A stretch of 64,000 nt of DNA from assembly GCF_001953175.1 (NCBI RefSeq), contig NZ_CP018258.1, positions 710,210-774,209 of the forward strand. Reading direction: 5' to 3'. Below, piece by piece: positions 44,886 through 54,000 of this stretch (positions are counted from its first letter, which is position 1; the number at the start of each line of letters is the position of its first letter). The notes beneath the pieces are model-generated. The model saw only the letters and a list, made by a program, of their open reading frames with translations, searched no databases and was not told where the DNA came from. The stretch is from Dehalogenimonas formicexedens. GTDB taxonomy: Bacteria; Chloroflexota; Dehalococcoidia; Dehalococcoidales; Dehalococcoidaceae. The translations under genes were made by a program, and so were the position numbers.

Positions 44886-44994
44886 TGTTTGTCCACCTGC
44901 TCAACGTCTTGACTTTGACGTGACTCAAGGAATTATACACCTAATTATTCTCCTCAGGAATATATGCTGAAGGAATATTTTTTATGATTAAGCT

Positions 44995-45228
44995 GTGGAA
45001 GCAAAGAACGTCGTTGGTAGTCGGGTCGTAGAGGCTAGGCGAAACGCGAAGCCTAGAGTTACCCAAACCGACCTAATAGCTAGGCTGCAAACTCTGGGTG
45101 TGAACCTTGAACAGAGCGCATTGAGCAAAATAGAACACGGGCAACGTCCGGTGAACGATAAAGAGATTATTGCGCTCGCACAAGCTCTTAGAGTGTCAGT
45201 CGTATGGTTGCTTCAAACAGAGCGGTAG
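44995..45228 (+). CDS. XRE-family HTH transcriptional regulator
   Basis: A 77-residue single-domain Cro/CI-type repressor: 'VGSRVVEARRNAKPRVTQTDLIARLQTLGVNLEQSALSKIEHGQRPVNDKEIIALAQALRVSVVWLL', with the recognition helix around residues 36-48. GTG start at 44995. Likely controls the divergent gene 44271-44885 and perhaps island excision. No sensing domain. Downstream to 45411 (about 180 bp) nothing is seen. Confidence 0.8.
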   Translation: MEAKNVVGSRVVEARRNAKPRVTQTDLIARLQTLGVNLEQSALSKIEHGQRPVNDKEIIALAQALRVSVVWLLQTER

Positions 45229-45411
45229 GGGCAACGGTTTCCTAATTCTCGACAACAATATAACACCCGGTGGATTAGCTTCAAAATGGGGTATGCGTGT
45301 TATTTTTGGTTTGGGGATTTTGAACCTGGCCGAAAAAACACTCAAGTGGCAACAACGCCAAATTAACGGCAGTTGAAGTTCTGCCATAATACGAACGTCG
45401 GTGGTTTTAAT

Positions 45412-46164
45412 TCAGCGATTCCGTTTAATTAAGATTTGAACTTTCCCATTCCCTAAAGTGGTTGTGTTAGATGCTGTGAGAATCGACTTAACTACGGCAA
45501 GTATTTTTTTCGCATTGTCTTCAGTCAGATATTCTTCTTTTATATTCAACTCTAAGTCACTTTCACTCCCTTGAGTGATTTCAACTTCCGTACCTCTCGG
45601 CACAACCCCAATATCGGCAACATATTTCCCAGTGGCAATAAGGTAGATAGCGGATAATATCCGCCGCCATGCGACCTCAGCAAAAGGATACCAAACGGGT
45701 TGGCTTACTTGGGCGACGAGCGAAGCTACTCCCAAGATGAATTCAACCGAATGTTCCGTATGGATAGATTTTACGATGAAATGAGGTCCACTATAATCTG
45801 GACCAGCCTTCAAATCCATCAAACCTCTGAGCGCCGCTTGCAACCGGACCAGAATGTTGCCTAGCTCTCCGGCCGTGACATACTCAAATTCCATATGTGT
45901 GTAGAGCCAAGGTCCATCTTGCATATTCCATCGGCTTTCCATTTGCGCATCGTCTCCTTTTATTTCAAGCTCTGCCCCCAATTCTCCAACTATTGAAAAC
46001 ACTTTTGCCTTGGGAGCATTTTCTTTGACAGATTCAATCCCAGCTAACGCACTAGCTTTGGTTTTGTATCCTTCTGATATCGCAATAACTTGACCGTTAG
46101 TCGCGACCAATCTGAACCGAAATTCCCCAGATTTGTCTTTGTAGACTTGGAATTTGCCAGCCAT
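45412..46164 (-). CDS. DUF1508-domain fusion protein, unknown C-terminal domain
   Basis: A 250-residue protein. Residues 2-52 are a DUF1508 (YegP-like) domain: 'GKFQVYKDKSGEFRFRLVATNGQVIAISEGYKTKASALAGIESVKENA'. Residues 85-250 are a separate alpha/beta domain I cannot place, with a hydrophobic patch (140-180, 'EFILGVASLVAQVSQPVWYPFAEVAWRRIL') and a C-terminal 'GTEVEITQGS ... VQILIKRNR'. The N-terminal 30 residues are nearly identical to those of the gene at 48523, whose C-terminus is wholly different. ATG at 46164 with GGAAGGTG. Confidence 0.75.
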   Translation of the reverse strand: MAGKFQVYKDKSGEFRFRLVATNGQVIAISEGYKTKASALAGIESVKENAPKAKVFSIVGELGAELEIKGDDAQMESRWNMQDGPWLYTHMEFEYVTAGELGNILVRLQAALRGLMDLKAGPDYSGPHFIVKSIHTEHSVEFILGVASLVAQVSQPVWYPFAEVAWRRILSAIYLIATGKYVADIGVVPRGTEVEITQGSESDLELNIKEEYLTEDNAKKILAVVKSILTASNTTTLGNGKVQILIKRNR

Positions 46165-46244
46165 TTGGTCACCTTCCTAATGGGGGTCGAAACAGCTTGA
46201 CTCTGAAACGACTAATTCGAGTGCCTGGGACCTGTGTTTAGTTA

Positions 46245-46499
46245 TTACGGACTTAAACGATTCATTCCCCCGAAGCCCTTACCTTTGTTGCGGGAGTGTT
46301 TGTAAGTATTAGTTAATGTGTGTTCATCAATCTTTTGAGCTAATTTCAATGGGTCCGGAGAATCCCCGACTTCATTAGGTGTGGGCATTCTCGGACCCTT
46401 ACTTCTATTTTCGTGTGGAGAGACCTCCCGTTGATTCCATGGCTTCTTGGGTCCCCCTTCAGACTGTGGCCAGATTTCATCAGTGTCAGTTTTTTTCAT
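46245..46499 (-). CDS. small hydrophilic hypothetical protein
   Basis: An 84-residue, Pro/Lys/Asn-rich, probably disordered protein; no family recognised. It is kept because AAAGGAGGAGCC directly before the ATG is the strongest ribosome-binding site in the island. Co-directional with and between the DUF1508 and GIY-YIG genes. Confidence 0.6.
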   Translation of the reverse strand: MKKTDTDEIWPQSEGGPKKPWNQREVSPHENRSKGPRMPTPNEVGDSPDPLKLAQKIDEHTLTNTYKHSRNKGKGFGGMNRLSP

Positions 46500-46548
46500 G
46501 GCTCCTCCTTTAACCCTATAACGCCATTACACCTCAATCTTGTGGAGT

Positions 46549-47358
46549 TCATTTTCTGTTATATCCATTCGGTACTCTGGTAAAAAGGACACTTTTCCAG
46601 TAGTTTTCGCGACCAATAATCACATCATCGTTAGTTAGCATTGAATTATGTTCAAGAAGTGTAAAAATAAAGTTGGACCTGGCATAATCGATTCCTTGTT
46701 CGTCGATGACCGCTTTAAGTTCAGCATTTCCCCCATGACCATTTTCGGCATAACTTTTCCATCGTGCCCAAATTCCGACCTTCCCATAGGCGGAACCGAT
46801 ATATTTTTTCCCATTACTCTTATCGGTAATGAGGTAGACTCCCTTTTGGTACTTCAATGCTTGTTTCCAACTAGCCTTACCGTTTTCAATCATATTCTCA
46901 ATGAATGTGAAGGGCCGATTGAGACTCTCGTATCCACAAAACTCTTCCCCTGAATAACTTTCCTTGAGAATTTCCGAAACGATAAACTGGTCATAGTAGT
47001 TCTCAAGATTAATCGCCTTGGCCATACCCGGCCGATGGAAGTTGATTTTCAGTCTCCCGACCAACCCTCCACAATATTCAAGAAGTCTAACTTCGTATCC
47101 CTTCTTGTTTTTCGATAGTACTTCGTAAATTCCACCAAATAGCCAAGAATTTTGTTCGTGGTAGAACTTAGCCAAGGAATAAATATACTTTCTATTAAAG
47201 CAATCATTAATTTTTCTATAAGAGTTCCAGCCTTTCCACTCCTCTTTGCTCCTGACAAACACATCAAGGGGTTCGTCATTCCCATCCCAGCTCGCAAGAT
47301 GGACTTTGTACTCGTCTGGATTCTCAATAGGTATTAGCTCACTTAGTTTAATGTCCAT
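46549..47358 (-). CDS. GIY-YIG nuclease-domain protein
   Basis: A 269-residue protein with a GIY-YIG endonuclease-type domain at about 170-269: 'KGVYLITDKSNGKKYIGSA' (GVY ... YIG), Arg in 'ARWKSY', Glu in 'GRENYWKSVL' and a final 'GYN'. The N-terminal ~165 residues are unknown. I start at ATG 47358 (GGGGG 11 nt upstream); the longer frame to 47454 would overlap the CoiA-like gene by 65 bp. Nicking or cutting of foreign DNA is likely given the neighbours. Confidence 0.75.
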   Translation of the reverse strand: MDIKLSELIPIENPDEYKVHLASWDGNDEPLDVFVRSKEEWKGWNSYRKINDCFNRKYIYSLAKFYHEQNSWLFGGIYEVLSKNKKGYEVRLLEYCGGLVGRLKINFHRPGMAKAINLENYYDQFIVSEILKESYSGEEFCGYESLNRPFTFIENMIENGKASWKQALKYQKGVYLITDKSNGKKYIGSAYGKVGIWARWKSYAENGHGGNAELKAVIDEQGIDYARSNFIFTLLEHNSMLTNDDVIIGRENYWKSVLFTRVPNGYNRK

Positions 47359-47389
47359 ACAATACAATCCCCCTATTTCTACGAACGTG

Positions 47390-48496
47390 TCATTGAATTT
47401 TAGTGTTTCTGTCCCGCATGAGTTGGTGGAGTGTTGAGCCGAGCTTGTACCCATTGTTCACTGCGTTATTAATGGATTGTTCTTCCCAATGAGTAAGTTC
47501 AAAATGGACGGTGACGGTCTTGAAATCATCCAGGTCACTCTCGTATTCCATTATGCTTTGTTTAATGAAAGCATCTGGAATCTTACAGCCGCAATGACAG
47601 TGGTTCATAATGTAGAATCGTTTATATCCTGAAGGTGTGGAGGAAAAATCGTTGGCAAGATGAGTGCCATGCTGCTTGTTTAATTCTTGCCAGAAGCCAG
47701 CAGGTATATAGGCTATCGAGATGTTATTATGAATTGGACCTAGTCCAAACTCGGCATAACCTATCTCCTGCAAACCAACCCAACATGGGAACCATGTCGA
47801 GAACAAAGCAACCTGTGTTTCCTGCTTACAACGAATGCACGTATATTTCCCAATCGAAGCCGTCCCCCATGGCTTACATACATGGTTAGCGGGAGCGAAC
47901 GAAGCTAGTAAAATCAAAGATTCCCCGAAATATTTCTTGAGGTCTGCCTCGTTGTAGTCATCTTCGTCCCAATTCGGTTGACATATACTCGGCACCTCTT
48001 CAATAGAACCCCCTATGAACCAAATAAGAGCTGCTGTCTTGTCCCTCTTATACCTCTTTAACTTATCTCCTAGAGGATTCCGATATACGACCTCACATTC
48101 AATTATCTCATCGTTTTCAAGCCTTATTCTGGCGTCAGGCCGGTGTTCGACGTCGCCTTTCTCTACCTCAACTCGGGCGACGGTTTTAGTTACCTCTTGG
48201 GTATAATGACAAGACTGACAAGTCGCTTGTAATGTAATTTTCGCTTCCTTTTCAAAGTGATAAGCGAGCAGGTGTTTGGCAAGTGCGTGGTACCCGCTCT
48301 CCCCAGAGCAGACACCTTGGGACCCTGATTTATGTGCGAAATGATGTTTATTGATATCGCCTAGTCGGGGAACAAACCGCGCATCACACTCGGGGCAGAA
48401 GACTGGATTCTTTGCGTTGGTTTCAGTGATTTCGCCAATGTGAATCCATGTGCCATCGGCGTCTTTTGCCATCGGGTAATGGATAGATTTGACCAT
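47390..48496 (-). CDS. CoiA-like zinc-finger nuclease protein
   Basis: A 368-residue protein. The N-terminal 'FCPECDARFVPRLGDINKHHFAHKSG ... ESGYHALAKHLLAYHF' matches the CoiA competence/nuclease family: zinc finger, HFaH, and Glu/His before the nuclease. 'HRPDARIRLENDEIIECEVVY' gives the PD-(D/E)XK-like Asp and Glu. A second cluster, 'CIRCKQE' and 'CHCGCK', lies in the C-terminal half. ATG at 48496 with AAGGTG; a GTG at 48502 is possible. 20 bp from the upstream DUF1508 gene. Confidence 0.75.
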   Translation of the reverse strand: MVKSIHYPMAKDADGTWIHIGEITETNAKNPVFCPECDARFVPRLGDINKHHFAHKSGSQGVCSGESGYHALAKHLLAYHFEKEAKITLQATCQSCHYTQEVTKTVARVEVEKGDVEHRPDARIRLENDEIIECEVVYRNPLGDKLKRYKRDKTAALIWFIGGSIEEVPSICQPNWDEDDYNEADLKKYFGESLILLASFAPANHVCKPWGTASIGKYTCIRCKQETQVALFSTWFPCWVGLQEIGYAEFGLGPIHNNISIAYIPAGFWQELNKQHGTHLANDFSSTPSGYKRFYIMNHCHCGCKIPDAFIKQSIMEYESDLDDFKTVTVHFELTHWEEQSINNAVNNGYKLGSTLHQLMRDRNTKIQ

Positions 48497-48522
48497 AGTC
48501 ACCTTGCCTTACTCCCGAAGGT

Positions 48523-49371
48523 TTACCGGTTGTCGCTCTGCCACCATTCTTTGAGTGCTACCAAACAGACTCCAATTACGGAGCCTGCAAGCACAATTAG
48601 CCATTCCCAATGAAACTTGTTCCAAATAACTACGGCTATTGCCGATGCATAACCAAACAAAAACAACATTGGATAAAAAAGCCAGGCGAATGGATAGGGG
48701 TTTCTTTTAATTAGGCACGCACCGCATAACCACTTACCGACAAAACGATGTTTATGGTCAGTTGCTAAAAGGGTAAACAATGAATGCCATGGCAGTCCCT
48801 TTCCGCGTAAGGTGATTCTATTTTCGAGAGCATTCATATAGTCGCGCCAAAACTTGGCTTGTTCGGAACCATTCTTCCCTGAATAATAGTTAATCATAAT
48901 GAAGGCTAGACCGAAGCCACTGACGATAAAAATCAATAATGGATTCAAAGTATCACCCGAAATAAAATAAGCAAGGGTTCCAGATATTCCAACCAGGATT
49001 GTCTGAACCGCTATAAAAATGGTATTCCGTTCACTTAATGTCCTGAATTCATGGATTAGTAATTCCATGGAATGGGTGTAGGCTTGTTCCGCTTCGTCTG
49101 CGTCGAGGGAAGCGACGAGTTTATCCAGGTCGGAAGAATTATTCTCGGGCATTTTATACGTTCCTTCGGACTCACACTCCTTCTCAACCTCTCCAGCTAA
49201 AAACCAAACATTGGCTTTGCTCGAATACTCCCTGACAGCTTCAATCCCAGCCATGGCACTCGGTTCAGTTTCGTATCCCTCAGATACTGCGATGATGCGA
49301 CCGTTACCAGCAATTAATCGGAATCGATACTCGCCAGATTTATCTTTGTAAACTTGGAATTTACCAGTCAT
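48523..49371 (-). CDS. DUF1508-membrane fusion protein
   Basis: A 282-residue protein. Residues 1-52 are a DUF1508 domain ('GKFQVYKDKSGEYRFRLIAGNGRIIAVSEGYETEPSAMAGIEAV'). A charged linker with a helix (about 85-130) follows, then two TM segments (about 133-175), a cytosolic loop (175-235) and two more TM segments (about 232-270). The paired-TM layout with a central helical loop resembles membrane effectors of defence systems, but no family is recognised. ATG 49371 chosen to match the paralogue at 45412; GTG 49383 is an alternative. Confidence 0.72.
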   Translation of the reverse strand: MTGKFQVYKDKSGEYRFRLIAGNGRIIAVSEGYETEPSAMAGIEAVREYSSKANVWFLAGEVEKECESEGTYKMPENNSSDLDKLVASLDADEAEQAYTHSMELLIHEFRTLSERNTIFIAVQTILVGISGTLAYFISGDTLNPLLIFIVSGFGLAFIMINYYSGKNGSEQAKFWRDYMNALENRITLRGKGLPWHSLFTLLATDHKHRFVGKWLCGACLIKRNPYPFAWLFYPMLFLFGYASAIAVVIWNKFHWEWLIVLAGSVIGVCLVALKEWWQSDNR

Positions 49372-49470
49372 CTGTATAGACACCCGCCTTTAACTGAGGC
49401 ATACCTCCCCACAAAGTAGTAATCCCTCGCGTCGTGAACGAGGTGAGGATTTTATAGTAGACTGATTTGG

Positions 49471-50214
49471 CTATTGAAATAGCTCCTTTTCAATTAGTTT
49501 GAGATAACTATTTGCGTAAAACATATCTGGTTCGTGCTTTTGTGGTCGCGTTCTTATCTCAAATTCCGGCGCTTCAATGTTCGCCTTATCAAACAAAACA
49601 AGGCCAAGTCCAAATATCATGCACAAAGCATCTAACCTACTAATATCACCTCCGCTAGAATTCTTCGGTATGACGATATAACTTTTATGGCTGAAGACTC
49701 TATACGCACAAGCCTGCCCAAAAGCTGTGATTAAATCATTGGTATCGACTTTTATTTCCGCGGTAACTATCTCGGTTGGCAGTTTGATAATATCGCTTCT
49801 CGATGGTTCCCTGATACCAATCACATCTGGAGTGCCCCACTTGTCTTTGAATTTCTTACCGCCCAACGAGATTGCCCTGCTGCACTCATCCATCCCTATG
49901 AGCCAGTCTGCGAAGGGTCCATAAAACTTACTTTCATCCTGTGTTGGTCTAACGCACCGCTGTTGGGTTTCAGGTGTTCTTGGTAAGATTTCTTCCCTAA
50001 ACGCTACTAACTTGTATACCCCCCGTTCCGGTTTATATATTTTATCTGGCAACTGAACTTCCAAGTCCCACACAGTGCCGTGGATGGTATTAATGGGATA
50101 TTCAGGCAGTTTTTTATGGAGTTCATTTACCAACGACGAATATCTAATTCCATCTGGATTAGTTTTAATAATCTCTAGTGATGCAGCTTGGATGGTTTCT
50201 TTTCTAGTTACCAT
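49471..50214 (-). CDS. winged-helix / PD-(D/E)XK nuclease-like protein
   Basis: A 247-residue protein. Residues 5-75 look like a winged-helix domain ('ETIQAASLEIIKTNPDGIRYSSLVNELHKKL ... ERGVYKLV'). The rest has a restriction-endonuclease-like core: Asp in 'KWGTPDVIGI', 'EIVTAEIKVD' (E-x-K) and Gln-rich 'AFGQACAYRVFSHKSYIVIP'. Function could be modification-independent restriction or a partner of the adjacent DUF6602 nuclease (37 bp away). ATG with AAGGAGCGATAA upstream. Confidence 0.72.
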   Translation of the reverse strand: MVTRKETIQAASLEIIKTNPDGIRYSSLVNELHKKLPEYPINTIHGTVWDLEVQLPDKIYKPERGVYKLVAFREEILPRTPETQQRCVRPTQDESKFYGPFADWLIGMDECSRAISLGGKKFKDKWGTPDVIGIREPSRSDIIKLPTEIVTAEIKVDTNDLITAFGQACAYRVFSHKSYIVIPKNSSGGDISRLDALCMIFGLGLVLFDKANIEAPEFEIRTRPQKHEPDMFYANSYLKLIEKELFQ

Positions 50215-50251
50215 TTATCGCTCCTTGTGCTTGGAATGTCTATAAAGCCTG

Positions 50252-51001
50252 TTAAACGAAGTCTTGGGCGTTTCTACAAATAATTGCGTCGATAACGTGC
50301 CGTTCTTTGTCCGTAGGGAATAGGAACCAGCGTCTATCATTTTCTTCTTTGACCCCGGAAATGTAATCGCATAAGTTTGATATGAAGAATGAATAGGATA
50401 AGGACTCCAAGTGGTAACGCCTATATCCTGGCGACGAATTTTCAGCTCCCCACCGACTCTCCCAATATTTAATAAAGGTATCTCTTCCAAAACAAAAATG
50501 GTTAATGATTCCATTATTGATTTCCAAGTGGGTTTTTAACCTGGATTTGAAACCTTCCTCGTTATTTTCTTCAAATACAAAAATTCCATTAAAAGAACCT
50601 GGTTTAAGCAAGCGTCCATTTTCAGACGATTTATCAATTATATTTTGGACATTGGAGGAGTTGATGCTAGTTTTGACCTCAATGATGCCACGCACATTAC
50701 TTGGCGTCGTTACAATAAAATCTCCTTCACGGAAAAGGACTGAGGAATGGTTATCGTACACTATAATATCTATCTGATTTGAGATATCAAGAGCACCTTG
50801 GTTCCCTTCACGCACAACAAAACCTGTGCCCAAGTCCACCGTCCCGGGCAGAAACCGTTTAATTACACTTCTCAGAATCGCTTCCTTATACCTTCCCTCT
50901 TCGCCCCAATTAGCATCTCCAATGAGAAATCTAACTCGATTTTTAAGTACGTCTAACTCCTCGGTGATAGTTTGTTGAAACGCTTTTGCATCTATTTCCA
51001 T
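50252..51001 (-). CDS. DUF6602-type nuclease-like protein
   Basis: A 249-residue protein. Early Glu in 'WGEEGRYKEAILRSVIKRFLPGTVDLGTGFVV', then 'SNQIDIIVYDN' (Asp) and 'VRGIIEVKTSI' (E-x-K), the PD-(D/E)XK arrangement of the DUF6602 family often found in defence islands. The C-terminal half is helical and unassigned. ATG at 51001 (TTG 51004 is adjacent). 41 bp from the restriction-modification gene upstream. Confidence 0.75.
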   Translation of the reverse strand: MEIDAKAFQQTITEELDVLKNRVRFLIGDANWGEEGRYKEAILRSVIKRFLPGTVDLGTGFVVREGNQGALDISNQIDIIVYDNHSSVLFREGDFIVTTPSNVRGIIEVKTSINSSNVQNIIDKSSENGRLLKPGSFNGIFVFEENNEEGFKSRLKTHLEINNGIINHFCFGRDTFIKYWESRWGAENSSPGYRRYHLESLSYSFFISNLCDYISGVKEENDRRWFLFPTDKERHVIDAIICRNAQDFV

Positions 51002-51042
51002 CAATCGTATCCTCTGTGCTAATTAGCGAAGCGCTTATTTTG

Positions 51043-54000
51043 TCAACGGTTCAACAGCGAAGCTAATGCTACTAGCGTTTTTTCTTGAGTCTCTTCGTCC
51101 GAGGTGCGTTCCTGTACAAGTTCGAGTAATCTTGCGTCCCGCCCCTCGATAAACGACTGGAAGGAGGCTAGTGTTCTCGCGCATTCAAGGTCATCGTGTG
51201 GAACACGTACTAGACCACGCCTGCCTGTCTTAGTAAGTAGCACAATTAATTCTGCTTGTGACGCAGTCAGCGTAGGTATAAGGTTAACTTGGGACTTGGT
51301 CCCTTTCGTGAATTTGACTCCCTGGGGGACCAGCAGGTCAGAGTATTTTATGGCATCCCCCTCGGTAGGCAAGTCATACGAATCGAAGGGTTGGGAGTTA
51401 TCCAGGAAATCCACTTCATAACGGCGGAGAAGTTCCGGGTCATTTTTCGAGATATCTTCATAGATTTGAGATGCAATATCGGCTGGTCGGATACGCTCTC
51501 GCCTTCGGGCGGTATTCTTGTTGATAATAGCTTTCTCTTCTTTTTGCCGAGTAGCTTCAAAGAAGTGTCTAAGATAAGTGTATAGCTCGTCAATAATCTT
51601 ATCGCGTTGCTTTGGCGACTTAACCCCCACCATTTCAAGAACAGCGTCATCAAGGTCCCTTCGGTCAGGCATATCGAGTTCAGTTGCATCGGATAGACTA
51701 TCAAGTTCCTTGACCTTCCCCGCCCCGGTAAAGGCCATAGTGCGCAACCGCTTTTCTGATACGAAGGTAAGTGATTTACGGTCTTTCATAGATGCAAACG
51801 CCTGGCTAATTCTTTGGAGTTGGCTCCTGCTAGCAACTCTGATATCGGGAACAAGCATCATTTTTGCAGAATAAACATCCAGTTGAATATTACCCTCGTT
51901 ACCAAGAATTCGGGCAAAAAGTATGCGACTTAGAATTGATATCGTGCTATTCAATACAGCACATAAAGGGATAACCTGTTCTGCAGGTACGTTGTACAAA
52001 CCTAGAAGTGAACTACCAATATGAACCTGGGAGGGATTCAATATTGATAACAGTCGGTACTGTTGGATTTTTGGCAAGATAATATCCGCCCGCTTTGTTC
52101 TTGTTAAGTCATACCAAGTGCTTTCGGAAGTCGTTCTACCTGCGCAAGTTGGTTCTTTATGAATATTCTTTGATTCCCCCCAAAGAACGTACTTCAGAGC
52201 GGCTGTTCCTTTTAAGTCGGACTTATGTTTTGCTAATAATACAACCAGTCTGGAACAATCAGTGGGGGCGATAGTAAATCGTTCAACTCCCATAATATTA
52301 TGGAGTTCAGGTTCAGTATACTGTGCTTCTATGGGATGGATTTCACCCCGATGGTCACCACATTTAACTAGACGTATATGTCCAGACTCCACCCGTTCAC
52401 GCGGGACTCCGTAATTTCGGATGAATTCTGGTGGATTGTCATATTTTTTAAGACAATCAATGCTACAATCGACCGGGAAAAAGAAGCTATCTTTGCCGCT
52501 CGTTATCCCTCTATGTACAGTACTCATGTTACCGAGGGGAGTAAACAGTTTGCCATAAGAATCAATGAGATTGAACCATAAATCCGGTGCCCGAACATGA
52601 ATCCCCCATTTGCCGCCGTAATACTTGTTGTTGGAAAATCCGGCTTGGTTTTTTTGTTCTTCGTCTTCATCTTCACCATCGGATGAATCGAGATTACTCA
52701 TTAATGCCCCAAGTTCGACGCCTTGTTTCCAAAGGTCATGTTGCTTTACCAGCCTCGCGCGGTATCTTTCGTTTACGCCGTTTTCTGTGAGAGACATGAT
52801 TTCGTCGCGAAACCGGTCGACACTAGTGACAACTCCTGCAGATGTACCATCATGCGCCAATATCTCACCGATTGGTCGGCGCAGCTGAATAAAACGGACG
52901 AAGTTGTTTATCCGTTCGGTTTCATCAACTTCAGCTTGGAGACAGGTAATAGCCGTAGCTACTCTCGCACCCACAAACCAAGGCTCATCTAGGCTCTCGA
53001 AGATTGCCAAAATGCGAAAATTCTGTAGTATCCATTCCTGAAGACGGAACCCGTATTCCACGTCAAGCCATTGCGATGATGTTAATAAGCACAGGAAGCC
53101 ATTTTGCTTGAGAAAAGAGGCTGAATGAGGCCAAAAATAACAGTGAAGGTCGGCTCGACCCGAAAGAGTAATACCAACCTCGTTCTTCACGACTTGTTGG
53201 TAGTACTCTTTCGTCCCCGGCCGTGGTCCGCTTTTGGATTCTTTTTTGGTTTTAGGAATGTCTTCCTGTCTGACATAGGGCGGATTACTTATGACGGCAT
53301 CAAGGGGCGGTATTATAACGTCTCGACGTTTTCCGAGAGTTTTTGCTTCAACTCGTTTTGGAAGCGAAATAAAAGTCTTTTGCGCCGCGACATCGAAAAA
53401 GTCGCTTCGGGCAATCTGAGGATAGTTTTCCTCATCGATGAGGTCGCGTGTCGCAAGGTTGATGGTGGTTAAGTGTGTGGCAAAATGAGAAATATCGATA
53501 CCAAAAAGGTCTGCTAGAAGTTGGACATGTTTTCGAGCAGGTGCTAACTCCTTCTTACGAGCGTAAGCCCGTACTAGGAATGTACCGCCACCACAAGCTG
53601 GGTCCATGACCGTTTCTGTACCATCTCTTATACAAAAGCTGTTTATTAGGTCAACCACCTCGGCGCGGGTATAATATTTCCCGTATTTATGCCGTTCTTC
53701 CGGCGATATCAGTCTCTCGAAGATACGACCTATAACCTCATAGTCAATCTTGGAGAAATCAAACTTGTGTATCTGGTTGATAAGTTCACGCCAATGGACT
53801 GTGGCGCTGTCAGAATAAAAAGGAATCCGATTCTCAATAGCCTTGTGGTCTTCACCAAAAACAGTCTCGTAATCCCCTGTAATGGTCTTGGCTTGCGCAA
53901 AATAAGTCTCCAGGTGAAGTCTTAGCTGTTCTCCCGTGTCAATGTGGTCAGGAACGACCAACCTCGTTAATCTGGAGCTGTATCGTTTCAAGAGGGCTTC

